Both the position numbers and the translations under genes were made by a program. A stretch of 7,629 nt of DNA from an uncultured Bacilli bacterium (GTDB taxonomy: Bacteria > Bacillota_I > Bacilli_A > RF39 > UBA660), in assembly GCA_947589725.1 (NCBI GenBank), contig CANQCQ010000044.1, positions 1-7,629 on the forward strand, read 5' to 3'. The notes beneath the pieces are model-generated. The model had not been told where the DNA came from. It made no database searches and was given only the letters and a program-made list of their open reading frames with translations. This document shows, piece after piece, positions 1 to 5,426 of the stretch; position 1 is the first letter of the stretch; the number at the start of each line of letters is the position of its first letter.

Positions 1-231
1 GCTTATGCTAGAATGTTATCAATGCGTGAATTTCATGATTATGGATTAGATATTCATAAAGTAGATAGACTTTTTATTTTGAATTATCATAAAGAAATAA
101 AACCATCCGATCATATTATTTATAGAGATAAAGAATATCGAATTTATTCTATTGATACTCTGGATGATAATAATCAGGATATGAAAATCTATGTTACTAA
201 TGTTAAACCTCGGAGAATCGGCGTTGAATAA
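1..231 (+). CDS. Phage head closure / head-tail adaptor protein, C-terminal part (5' end outside window)
   Basis: The frame is open from base 1 and stops at 229-231, so about 76 residues of a protein that begins upstream are visible; the ATG at 13 is not preceded by a ribosome binding site and is probably internal. The sequence has the C-terminal pattern of phage head-closure proteins (SPP1 gp16-like, head-tail joining family): a short stretch ending in RLFILNYHKEI, then KPSDHIIYRDKEYRIYSID, then a final beta strand MKIYVTNV. These proteins sit below the portal and connector, seal the filled capsid and dock the tail. Family members are usually about 100-115 residues, so some 30-40 are missing. 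It is followed by a likely attachment site and a strong terminator, consistent with being the last gene of a capsid operon. The family call rests on pattern recognition; another neck or connector protein is possible. Confidence 0.65.
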   Translation, partial: AYARMLSMREFHDYGLDIHKVDRLFILNYHKEIKPSDHIIYRDKEYRIYSIDTLDDNNQDMKIYVTNVKPRRIGVE

Positions 232-233
232 AT

Positions 234-252
234 TGGTATCAATTTGGCATCC
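234..252 (+). repeat. Putative integrase arm-type sites, left pair
   Basis: Two octamers, TGGTATCA (234-241) and TGGCATCC (245-252), start 11 bp apart and begin two bases after the head-closure stop codon. They match the pair at 434-453 in sequence, orientation and near-identical spacing. Confidence 0.55.
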
Positions 253-392
253 TCAAAAAAAGTTTTAATAATTTTATTTGGTTTATATGGTTTTAAAGGT
301 TGATTTTATCTAATTTTATTATTTTAAAACTAATCAAAATTAGTAAAAAAGAACTGTGACGACCACCATTTATATTAATTAGATTATAAAAC

Positions 393-430
393 AACCGATA
401 AACACTGAAGTTTATCGGTTTTCTTTTTTT
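393..430. terminator. Strong intrinsic terminator between convergent genes
   Basis: A perfect 11-bp stem, AACCGATAAAC (393-403) with GTTTATCGGTT (410-420), closes a six-base loop and is followed by TTCTTTTTTT on the + strand. Read leftward the same stem is followed by GTTTTATAAT, a weaker U tract, so it may also end the cI-int transcript. It lies inside the putative attachment region, between the two arm pairs. Confidence 0.88.
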
Positions 431-433
431 CTC

Positions 434-453
434 TGGTATCATTTTTGGAATCA
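434..453 (+). repeat. Putative integrase arm-type sites, right pair
   Basis: TGGTATCA (434-441) and TGGAATCA (446-453) start 12 bp apart and end three bases before the integrase stop codon. The likely partner is the N-terminal arm-binding domain of the adjacent integrase. Confidence 0.55.
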
Positions 454-456
454 TTT

Positions 457-1497
457 TTAAAAAATCTTATCTAATTCTCTAGCTAATTTTTCTTGTTTAG
501 ATGGGAAAAGATGTGAATAAATATCTAAAGTCATTTTAGGGCTGGAATGTCCTAACCTTTCAGATACCATTAATACATCATAACCAGAATTAATTAATAA
601 AGAAGCGTGTGAATGTCTTAAATCATGTATTCTAATTCTTTTTAGATTAAATTCCTCACAAACTCTATTTAATTCTTTTCTATATGTTTGTTCAGCTAAT
701 TTAAAAATAAATTCATCTTCTTTAAAATCGTAATAATGGCTGGTTAATTCCAAAATTTCATTAGCTAATGATTCTGGGATATAAACCTCTCTATTACTAG
801 AGTTTGTTTTTGGATCTTTTATATAGGCTTTTCCATCTATTTTTTGATAAGTTTTAGTTACTTTAATTTTTGGAGCTGAAAAATCAAAATCATTTAAAGT
901 TAATGCCTTTAATTCTCCTATTCTTAAACCAGTATAGTATAATGTATCAAAGGCTATTTTAAATTGGGGTTTATCTATGTGGCTGATAAACTCCTTATAT
1001 TCCTCTAAAGTCCAGAAGTTTATTTCATTTCTCTTAAATGAACCTATTGATCCAGCTTTAAGTAATGGATTTTCCTTTAAATTGTAGAATTTAATAGCAT
1101 GGTTAAACATTGAAGAAAGAATATTACAAAGAGTTTTCTTTGTAGCCTCACTTAAATCACTATTATTTAAATACTTTTCCCACTCAATAACCTTTTTATA
1201 ATCAATATCACTAAGGCGATAATCCTTAAAAAATGGTAATATCCAGTTTTCTATTTTACTTTTCCTGGTTACAGTGCTGGATATATTCCAATTTTTCTCT
1301 TTATCAGATAAAAATAATTTGTAGTAATCTTCAAATTTCATTAATGGATTACCAGAAGAAATATTTAAATAGTTTTCTTCATACTCTAGAGCTTCTGTTC
1401 TGGTTTTAAATCCCCTCTTTTTTTTGAGTTTTCCATCAACTCTAAATTGACAATACCATTTATTTTTTTTTAAACTATTATCCTTATATGCAGGCAC
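457..1497 (-). CDS. int: Tyrosine recombinase, phage/island integrase
   Basis: This 346-residue site-specific recombinase integrates and excises the element. Residues 1-45 (IYK-like start, KKNKWYCQFRVDG, KKRGFKTRTEALEYE) form an AP2-like arm-type DNA-binding domain. Residues about 53-145 are the SAM-like core-binding domain and about 160-346 the catalytic domain. The full active-site set is visible: R192 (TGLRIGELKALT), the beta-hairpin K230 (DPKTNSSNR), H291 and R294 (HDLRHSHASLL), H317 (ERLGHSS) and nucleophile Y327 (DIYSHLF). Length is normal for Gram-positive prophage and island integrases and nothing is disrupted. The start is GTG (1497-1495); AAAGGAG at 1510-1504 sits seven bases upstream, overlapping the end of the repressor gene, which implies one leftward transcript with it. 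The gene runs toward the putative attachment site. Confidence 0.96.
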   Translation of the reverse strand: MPAYKDNSLKKNKWYCQFRVDGKLKKKRGFKTRTEALEYEENYLNISSGNPLMKFEDYYKLFLSDKEKNWNISSTVTRKSKIENWILPFFKDYRLSDIDYKKVIEWEKYLNNSDLSEATKKTLCNILSSMFNHAIKFYNLKENPLLKAGSIGSFKRNEINFWTLEEYKEFISHIDKPQFKIAFDTLYYTGLRIGELKALTLNDFDFSAPKIKVTKTYQKIDGKAYIKDPKTNSSNREVYIPESLANEILELTSHYYDFKEDEFIFKLAEQTYRKELNRVCEEFNLKRIRIHDLRHSHASLLINSGYDVLMVSERLGHSSPKMTLDIYSHLFPSKQEKLARELDKIF

Positions 1498-1509
1498 TTA
1501 CTACTCCTT

Positions 1510-2055
1510 TTATATATATGATAATGACTCTTCTCTTGCTATTTGAATTAAATCATTTAGCATACTATTTATAATTTCATCTATTTTTTTAAGATAATTT
1601 TGTTTAATTTTGTTTAATTCTTCTATTGGTTCGTTATATTTACCGATAACTATAGATTCAAATTGTCCTAAAGTATGTAAAAATAAACTAAAATTATTAG
1701 CTAAATTTCTTCTTAATTGAAAATCATTAACATTATCAATAAAATGACGAAATTCATATAATTCTTTAAAAAAAAGTAATTGCTCAATATCATTTTGATA
1801 TCCTTTTACGTATTCTTCTTTAAATGTTTTATCATCATAAACAACTCCAAAAACATCAATATATTCATAAGAATCAAAATTAAGTATATGAGCTAAATCT
1901 CTAAACAAATCGGTGGGTGGAATTGAATAACCATTTTCATAATTAGAATATCTGGATTGAGTGATTTCGACCTTATCAGCTACTTCTTTTTGTGTTAATC
2001 CAGCTTCTTTTCGATATTTTTTTAAAACATTACCAATTTTACTAATTTTTTTCAT
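1510..2055 (-). CDS. XRE-family (cI/Stl-like) transcriptional repressor without peptidase domain
   Basis: The 181-residue protein opens with an XRE helix-turn-helix domain (residues about 6-62); the HTH is about 21-42 (TQKEVADKVEITQSRYSNYENG region). The remaining 120 residues are helical and charged with no recognisable S24/LexA-type peptidase signature, so RecA-stimulated self-cleavage is not expected. Satellite master repressors such as SaPI Stl are also non-cleaved and are lifted by a helper-phage protein; a similar mode is an inference here. It is divergent from the xis-rep genes across a 125-bp control region and lies 12 bp upstream of int, forming a cI-int unit. No Shine-Dalgarno precedes the ATG (2055-2053), and a -10 box lies only about 7 bp upstream of it, so the message may be leaderless. 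Confidence 0.88.
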   Translation of the reverse strand: MKKISKIGNVLKKYRKEAGLTQKEVADKVEITQSRYSNYENGYSIPPTDLFRDLAHILNFDSYEYIDVFGVVYDDKTFKEEYVKGYQNDIEQLLFFKELYEFRHFIDNVNDFQLRRNLANNFSLFLHTLGQFESIVIGKYNEPIEELNKIKQNYLKKIDEIINSMLNDLIQIAREESLSYI

Positions 2056-2056
2056 A

Positions 2057-2146
2057 ATAACATTATATAAATAAACTGAAAATATACAATTAAAAAAAAT
2101 AACAATATTTATCTAATTTAATTTGTTATTATGTTATTTATGTTAT
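2057..2146. promoter_or_regulatory. Divergent operator region with repeated TGTTAT half-sites
   Basis: TGTTAT occurs three times on the + strand (2124-2129, 2132-2137, 2141-2146; 8- and 9-bp steps) and twice on the minus strand as ATAACA (2057-2062, 2099-2104). An exact 8-bp inverted repeat, AATAACAA (2098-2105) with TTGTTATT (2123-2130), is separated by 17 bp. The copies overlap the -10 boxes of both divergent promoters, so binding of the adjacent repressor here would shut off xis-rep and tune its own gene. The region is AT-rich, so short repeats carry some chance risk. Confidence 0.55.
2062..2089 (-). promoter_or_regulatory. Repressor promoter, probably giving a leaderless mRNA
   Basis: On the minus strand a perfect TATAAT (2067-2062) is preceded, with a 16-bp spacer, by a weak TTGTAT (2089-2084). 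Transcription would start about seven bases downstream, at or within a base or two of the repressor ATG (2055), and no ribosome binding site is present. This matches the leaderless maintenance promoter known for lambda cI, but the start site is inferred. Confidence 0.55.
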
Positions 2147-2149
2147 AAT
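2123..2149 (+). promoter_or_regulatory. Extended -10 promoter for the xis-rep operon
   Basis: TG-T-TATAAT (2141-2149) is an extended -10 element; a modest TTGTTA (2123-2128) lies 15 bp upstream of the hexamer. Transcription would start near 2156, about 25 bp before the xis ATG. Three TGTTAT repeats overlap it. Confidence 0.6.
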
Positions 2150-2180
2150 AATCGTAAATGGATGAAAGGAGTTTAAAAAA

Positions 2181-2366
2181 ATGTCCAATCAATATTTGTC
2201 TATTCAAGATGTAATGAATATTACTGGTAAAAAAAGAAGTTGGTCTAGTAATCGAATTAGAGAATTAAATGAAGAACTAGAAAAACAAGGTTTTTTTATT
2301 AATAGGGGTCGAATTCCAGCTAAATACTTCTATAAACGTATGGGCTTGGAATACGAAGAAAATTAA
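2181..2366 (+). CDS. Small winged-HTH protein, Xis/AlpA-like excisionase or regulator
   Basis: This is a 61-residue DNA-binding protein. The N-terminal YLSIQDVMNITG is the first helix and turn of a MerR/excisionase-type HTH. SSNRIRELNEELEKQG is the recognition helix and following helix, and FFINRGRIPAKYFYKRMGL is the wing plus closing helix; the RGRIPAKYFYKR end is typical of the short excisionase-like proteins in Firmicute islands and integrative elements. AAAGGAG (2165-2171) is nine bases before the ATG. It is the first gene of the rightward operon, as alpA/xis genes are in satellites, and is followed 53 bp later by the primase-helicase gene. Its job could be directing excision with integrase, or transcriptional activation, or both; the sequence does not separate these. 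Confidence 0.7.
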   Translation: MSNQYLSIQDVMNITGKKRSWSSNRIRELNEELEKQGFFINRGRIPAKYFYKRMGLEYEEN

Positions 2367-2375
2367 TAAAATTTA

Positions 2376-2392
2376 TAGATATGAATTTTTTA
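2376..2392 (+). repeat. 17-bp direct repeat, copy 1 (before rep)
   Basis: TAGATATGAATTTTTTA, followed by GG, lies between the xis-like gene and the leader cistron and is identical to 6271-6287. Confidence 0.7.
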
Positions 2393-2416
2393 GGAGGCTT
2401 TAACATGAGGAGTTAG
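2392..2416 (+). promoter_or_regulatory. Three-codon leader cistron (MRS-stop) upstream of rep
   Basis: A near-ideal AGGAGG (2392-2397) sits seven bases before ATG AGG AGT TAG (2405-2416). The rep ATG follows three bases after that stop. The GAGGAG inside the mini-cistron (2407-2412) is itself the ribosome binding site for rep, seven bases upstream of 2420. Ribosomes loading at the first site would cover the second one, so the arrangement could couple or limit primase-helicase synthesis. Confidence 0.5.
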
Positions 2417-2419
2417 TTA

Positions 2420-4768
2420 ATGATAATTGAAAAAATAAAAAGCAAAATCAATGTAATTGATTATGCTAAAAGTGTTGGATTACCAGTAGAAAAAGCTGGT
2501 GATCGGACTAAATCGTTTATTGATCCAGGTAATAATAATTCCTGTGTAATTTATTTTTCAAATTGGTGGTATGATCATAAAACTCAACAAGGTGGAGATG
2601 TTATTGATCTTTGCGCAATTCTCGAACATAATGGAAATATACCTAATGCTATTAATGATTTAAAGAATAATCTCGGTATAGTTGATAACTTCAAATTTAA
2701 CAATGAAGACAAAATTGAATATTGGCATAAACAATTATTAAATAATTATCCTGAATATTTAAAGTATTTATATAACAGGAATATAACAGATAAAACTATA
2801 AATGAATTAAAAATTGGTTATTCTAAAAATTTATCTAGAATTATGATTCCTTATTTTAAATTTGGTTTTCCCGTTTACTATATTGGGAGAACGGTTAAAG
2901 AAGTAACTGATAAAAATCCAAAATATAAAAAACCTTGTAATTCTGATGGATATCTAAATATTCCTTGGGGTTTAAATACTTTAGATAGAAAAGCCCCTCT
3001 AGTAATAACTGAAGGAGCTTTTGATGCACTTTCGTTATATCAAGAAGGGTTTAAAGTTTTATCTAGTATGGGCGGTCATTTTTCTAAAGCTCAAATAAAA
3101 GAAGTTATTCAAATATGTAAAACTTTTGAGAATGTTTATTTAGCTTTTGATAATGATGAACCAGGTCAAGATTTTACCTGGTATATAGCTCAAAAATTAA
3201 TAAAAAATAATATTTCTTTTAATGTTATTAATATACCCGAAAAGTATAATTCAACTCCTATTAAAGATATTAATGATTACTATAAAGTATCTCATGAACT
3301 AAATTTTTTACTGGAAAACAATTCTATTGATGATTTAACTTATATAGCTAATTATTTTAAAGGTAAAAAAGAAGAATTTACTGATTTTTGCTATAAACTA
3401 GCTAGAATCAAACCAGAAGAAGATATTAATTATTTATTAGATGTAGTTGATAGAGAAGGGATATTTGATTCTGATTGGATTAAGGAATTTAGAAGAAAAG
3501 TAACTAAAAATCCACCTCAAAATATAGTTGCTAAAGAAATATTAAAAGAATATGAATTAGTTTATAATGAAAAATTTGTTTTTTATCGCTTTAATGGTTC
3601 TGTCTGGGAACAAAAAACTGAAACAGATATAAAACATTTAATTGATAAAAAACTTGGAAATTTTTCAACTAATAATTTAATTAATGGGGTTCTAGGACTG
3701 GTTAAAAGTAAATGTAATAAAAACGTTGAATTTAATAAAAAGAATGTTTTAACTTTTAAAAATGGCGTTTTAGATTTAGATTCTGATAAATTGAGGGATT
3801 TTAATAAACTGGATTATTCAACTATTCAATTAGATTATGAATATAATCCAGAAGCTCAATGTCCTAAATTTAAGAAGTTTATTGATGATATAACCGATTC
3901 AGAAAAAAATAAAATTAATCTAATTCAAGAAGCTTTAGGTTATATTTTATATCCAGAAAATTCATTGCATAAAGCTTTTATTTTAATTGGTAATGGTGGT
4001 AACGGAAAAAGCGTTTTATTAAAAATTATTGAAGCACTTTTTGGAGAAGATAATAGAACTACTGTTCAGATTGATGGTCTGGGAAAAGAATTTCAAAGAA
4101 TTAAGTTAAAGGATTCTTTAATCAATCTTCAATATGATTATAAAGATTCTGATAATAAAGTTTTTACTATTAAACCAGACGGTTATTTTAAAGCAATAAT
4201 ATCTGGTGATACTATTAATGGGTGTTTTAAAAATAGAGATTTTATTGATTTTAGACCTAGAGCGAAATTTTTCATTAATGTTAATGATAATTTTAAAGTT
4301 AATGATTCCAGCGATGGTATGAAAAGAAGATTGATTTTAATTCGTTTTCCAATAAAGTTTGTCAATAATCCAATTAATCCTCACGAAAAAAAATTAATTC
4401 CTGATTTAGAGAAAAAATTAATAGAAGAATTACCAGGAATTTTTAAATGGTTATATGAGGGTTATAAACGATTAAAGAGAAATGGAAAATTTTCTGAAAC
4501 AACTGAACAAAAAGCCTTATTAGAAGAATTTTTATCTGATAACGATCCGATAATTGAATTTATTAATTCTTATGATTTTAACCAATCTTATTATCTTAAT
4601 GAAGATATGTATAAAGCATATTTAATTTGGGCTAAAGAAAATCAATTAAAGGTTGAAGGATTAACTCAAAGAAAATTTATCAGAAGGTTTAAAGACTCTT
4701 TTTTAGAAAGATATTCTAATTGGAATAACTATAAAAATAATGGTGAAAGAGGTTTTAAACGGGCGTAA
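2420..4768 (+). CDS. Toprim primase / D5-family replicative helicase (satellite or phage Rep)
   Basis: The 782-residue fusion protein is predicted to start element replication. Residues 1-90 resemble the zinc-binding domain of DnaG-type primases (INVIDYAKSVGL, GGDVIDLC) but have no CxxC or CHC2 cysteines; only C42 and C65 lie there. Residues about 140-290 are a Toprim domain with E198 (VITEGAFDAL) and D244/D246 (AFDNDEPG). Residues about 365-500 match the D5 N-terminal region. An SF3-type AAA+ helicase follows: Walker A GNGGNGKS (524-531), a Walker B candidate near 567-573 (LINLQYD, atypical), sensor-type FFINVNDNF (617-625) and KRR at 635-637 as arginine-finger candidate. Residues about 695-782 look like a C-terminal winged helix, a candidate iteron-binding part. 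Its stop codon overlaps the first iteron of the putative origin. Frame and domains are intact. Confidence 0.9.
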   Translation: MIIEKIKSKINVIDYAKSVGLPVEKAGDRTKSFIDPGNNNSCVIYFSNWWYDHKTQQGGDVIDLCAILEHNGNIPNAINDLKNNLGIVDNFKFNNEDKIEYWHKQLLNNYPEYLKYLYNRNITDKTINELKIGYSKNLSRIMIPYFKFGFPVYYIGRTVKEVTDKNPKYKKPCNSDGYLNIPWGLNTLDRKAPLVITEGAFDALSLYQEGFKVLSSMGGHFSKAQIKEVIQICKTFENVYLAFDNDEPGQDFTWYIAQKLIKNNISFNVINIPEKYNSTPIKDINDYYKVSHELNFLLENNSIDDLTYIANYFKGKKEEFTDFCYKLARIKPEEDINYLLDVVDREGIFDSDWIKEFRRKVTKNPPQNIVAKEILKEYELVYNEKFVFYRFNGSVWEQKTETDIKHLIDKKLGNFSTNNLINGVLGLVKSKCNKNVEFNKKNVLTFKNGVLDLDSDKLRDFNKLDYSTIQLDYEYNPEAQCPKFKKFIDDITDSEKNKINLIQEALGYILYPENSLHKAFILIGNGGNGKSVLLKIIEALFGEDNRTTVQIDGLGKEFQRIKLKDSLINLQYDYKDSDNKVFTIKPDGYFKAIISGDTINGCFKNRDFIDFRPRAKFFINVNDNFKVNDSSDGMKRRLILIRFPIKFVNNPINPHEKKLIPDLEKKLIEELPGIFKWLYEGYKRLKRNGKFSETTEQKALLEEFLSDNDPIIEFINSYDFNQSYYLNEDMYKAYLIWAKENQLKVEGLTQRKFIRRFKDSFLERYSNWNNYKNNGERGFKRA

Positions 4769-5043
4769 TTAATGCTCAAAGTTATGCCCGTTGAAGTTAT
4801 TATTGAAAATTCAACGAGAATTTAATACTAATTCTTTTAAGTAACGGGCGTAATTAATTGAAAACGGGCGTTTTACGGGCATAAAAAAATAACAATTATG
4901 CCCGTTGAAAGTCTAGATAAATACTGAAGAAAATCAATTTTACGGGCGTTATTCTTAATTTTTTTAAAATTGTTTATATAACTAAAAAATAAAAAAAGAA
5001 AAATTATAGAAGCTAATATAGAAATTTTAAAAGTTACGCCCGT
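4759..5043. repeat. Iterons: eight copies of ACGGGCRTWW in both orientations
   Basis: Forward copies: ACGGGCGTAA 4759-4768, ACGGGCGTAA 4844-4853, ACGGGCGTTT 4864-4873, ACGGGCATAA 4875-4884 and ACGGGCGTTA 4942-4951. Reverse copies: TTATGCCCGT 4782-4791, TTATGCCCGT 4896-4905 and TTACGCCCGT 5034-5043. Flanks are also shared: forward copies at 4759 and 4844 continue TTAAT, and all reverse copies continue TGAA. TTCAACGAGAATTTAA near 4810 looks like a decayed ninth copy. Copies 4875-4884 and 4896-4905 form a perfect 10-bp inverted repeat around an 11-base loop. The GC-rich cores stand out against very AT-rich DNA, and I found no copy elsewhere in the window. Confidence 0.93.
4952..5033. other. AT-rich block, candidate DNA unwinding element
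   Basis: This stretch contains a T7 run, an A-rich tract around 4983-5003 and only scattered G/C. It is flanked on the left by a forward iteron and on the right by a reverse iteron, as expected of a helicase melting zone. A TATAAC at 4977-4982 could be a -10 box for the following genes, but no matching -35 is seen. Confidence 0.55.
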
Positions 5044-5065
5044 TGAACAAAATAAGGAGTTTAAA

Positions 5066-5248
5066 ATGCCAGAATCAGCTAAAGAAAAATTTAACCAGAT
5101 AGATGAATTAATACATGATCTATTTGAATATATAACTCACGAAGAAACAAGTAACGGCTTATATTGGACTAGGTTGCAATGCGCTCAAAATTTAATTGGC
5201 GATGTGAAAAACGAAATTATAGCTAGAAGGAAATTTGAAAATGTCTAA
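5066..5248 (+). CDS. Small hypothetical protein, first of a four-gene cluster
   Basis: A 60-residue protein starts at ATG 5066, six bases after AAGGAG (5054-5059), which argues for a real gene. It looks like two or three amphipathic helices (KEKFNQIDELIHDLFEYI, then RLQCAQNLIGDVKNEIIARR) with no membrane segment, signal peptide or known motif. I do not recognise the family. Its 3' end overlaps the start of the next gene by eight bases, implying co-translation. The position right behind the origin and before the capsid gene is where satellites often keep short accessory genes such as those that interfere with or redirect a helper phage; that is context only. Confidence 0.7.
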   Translation: MPESAKEKFNQIDELIHDLFEYITHEETSNGLYWTRLQCAQNLIGDVKNEIIARRKFENV

Positions 5249-5423
5249 AAAAGAAGAATTACAGAAATTTTATAATTCTATTCCAGAAGATGATAGATTA
5301 CTTGTGAAAGATTATATTGATATTATTAAATCAGCTGAAGATGAAAGAGAGTATTCTCAAGTTAAAAGGGCAATGTTATTTTATAGTTTTGGTTATAAAA
5401 CAGCTTTAAAAGCAAAGGAGTAG
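5241..5423 (+). CDS. Small hypothetical protein, second of the cluster
   Basis: A 60-residue product from ATG 5241 (MSKKEELQKFYN). A TTG two codons upstream (5235) is also in frame, but AGAAGGA at 5225-5231 is nine bases from the ATG and only three from the TTG, so the ATG is preferred. The protein is soluble, helical and charged. Its tail (VKRAMLFYSFGYKTALKAK) resembles the tail of the next gene product (LKRYTNFFIYGYLKGYNKG): KR, aromatic residues, F-x-x-GY, then a lysine. The shared tail suggests duplication with divergence. The family and function are not recognised. The start overlaps the previous gene and the stop is three bases before the next ATG. Confidence 0.72.
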   Translation: MSKKEELQKFYNSIPEDDRLLVKDYIDIIKSAEDEREYSQVKRAMLFYSFGYKTALKAKE

Positions 5424-5426
5424 AAA

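Larger units (their letters stand above)
232..456. other. Putative phage-type attachment site (attP or attL/attR junction)
   Basis: This gene-free gap between the head-closure gene and the converging integrase gene carries two pairs of the octamer TGGNATCM, all in the same orientation: TGGTATCA at 234-241, TGGCATCC at 245-252, TGGTATCA at 434-441 and TGGAATCA at 446-453. Paired direct repeats flanking a core are how arm-type sites of tyrosine integrases are arranged, and similar TGG-x-ATCA repeats are common near integrases of Gram-positive prophages and islands. The crossover core should lie between 253 and 433. An ACTAAT-CAAA-ATTAGT inverted repeat (329-344) and the relatively GC-rich stretch 351-368 (ending GACGACCACCA) are candidates, but the core cannot be identified without a host sequence. 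Both arm pairs being present in one locus is the key observation. Confidence 0.6.
4759..5047. other. Putative replication origin of the element
   Basis: The 290 bp directly after the primase-helicase gene combine iterons in both orientations with an 80-bp block almost free of G and C (about 4952-5033) that is bracketed by the inward-facing copies at 4942 and 5034. SaPI-type satellites place their origin immediately 3' of rep with iterons on both sides of an AT-rich melting region, and Rep binds the iterons. By analogy this is the origin served by the adjacent gene. The last iteron ends 11 bp before the ribosome binding site of the next gene, so Rep binding could also affect transcription of the small-gene cluster. 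Confidence 0.8.

Noticed and set aside
351..370. tRNA 3' end (CCACCA) inside the attachment region
   Set aside because: The stretch ending GACGACCACCA has no T-loop, no matching acceptor strand and no cloverleaf; it stays only a candidate core.
2158..2214. ORF from ATG 2158 overlapping the xis start
   Set aside because: It is out of frame, has no ribosome binding site and ends after 18 codons; the xis ATG at 2181 has a clear AAAGGAG.
4183..4365. Minus-strand open frame of 60 codons inside the primase-helicase gene
   Set aside because: It lies wholly within the helicase domain on the opposite strand, has no ribosome binding site or homology signal, and is best read as a shadow of rep.
4952..5033. 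Promoter for the small-gene cluster inside the AT-rich block
   Set aside because: TATAAC at 4977-4982 has no convincing -35, and A/T hexamers are expected by chance here, so it is not listed as a promoter.
4759..5043. CRISPR-like array
   Set aside because: The repeats are 10-14 bp, occur in both orientations and have irregular spacing with no uniform spacers, which fits iterons and not CRISPR.
5235..5240. TTG start for the second small gene
   Set aside because: The ATG at 5241 has the correct nine-base spacing to AGAAGGA; the TTG is only three bases from it.
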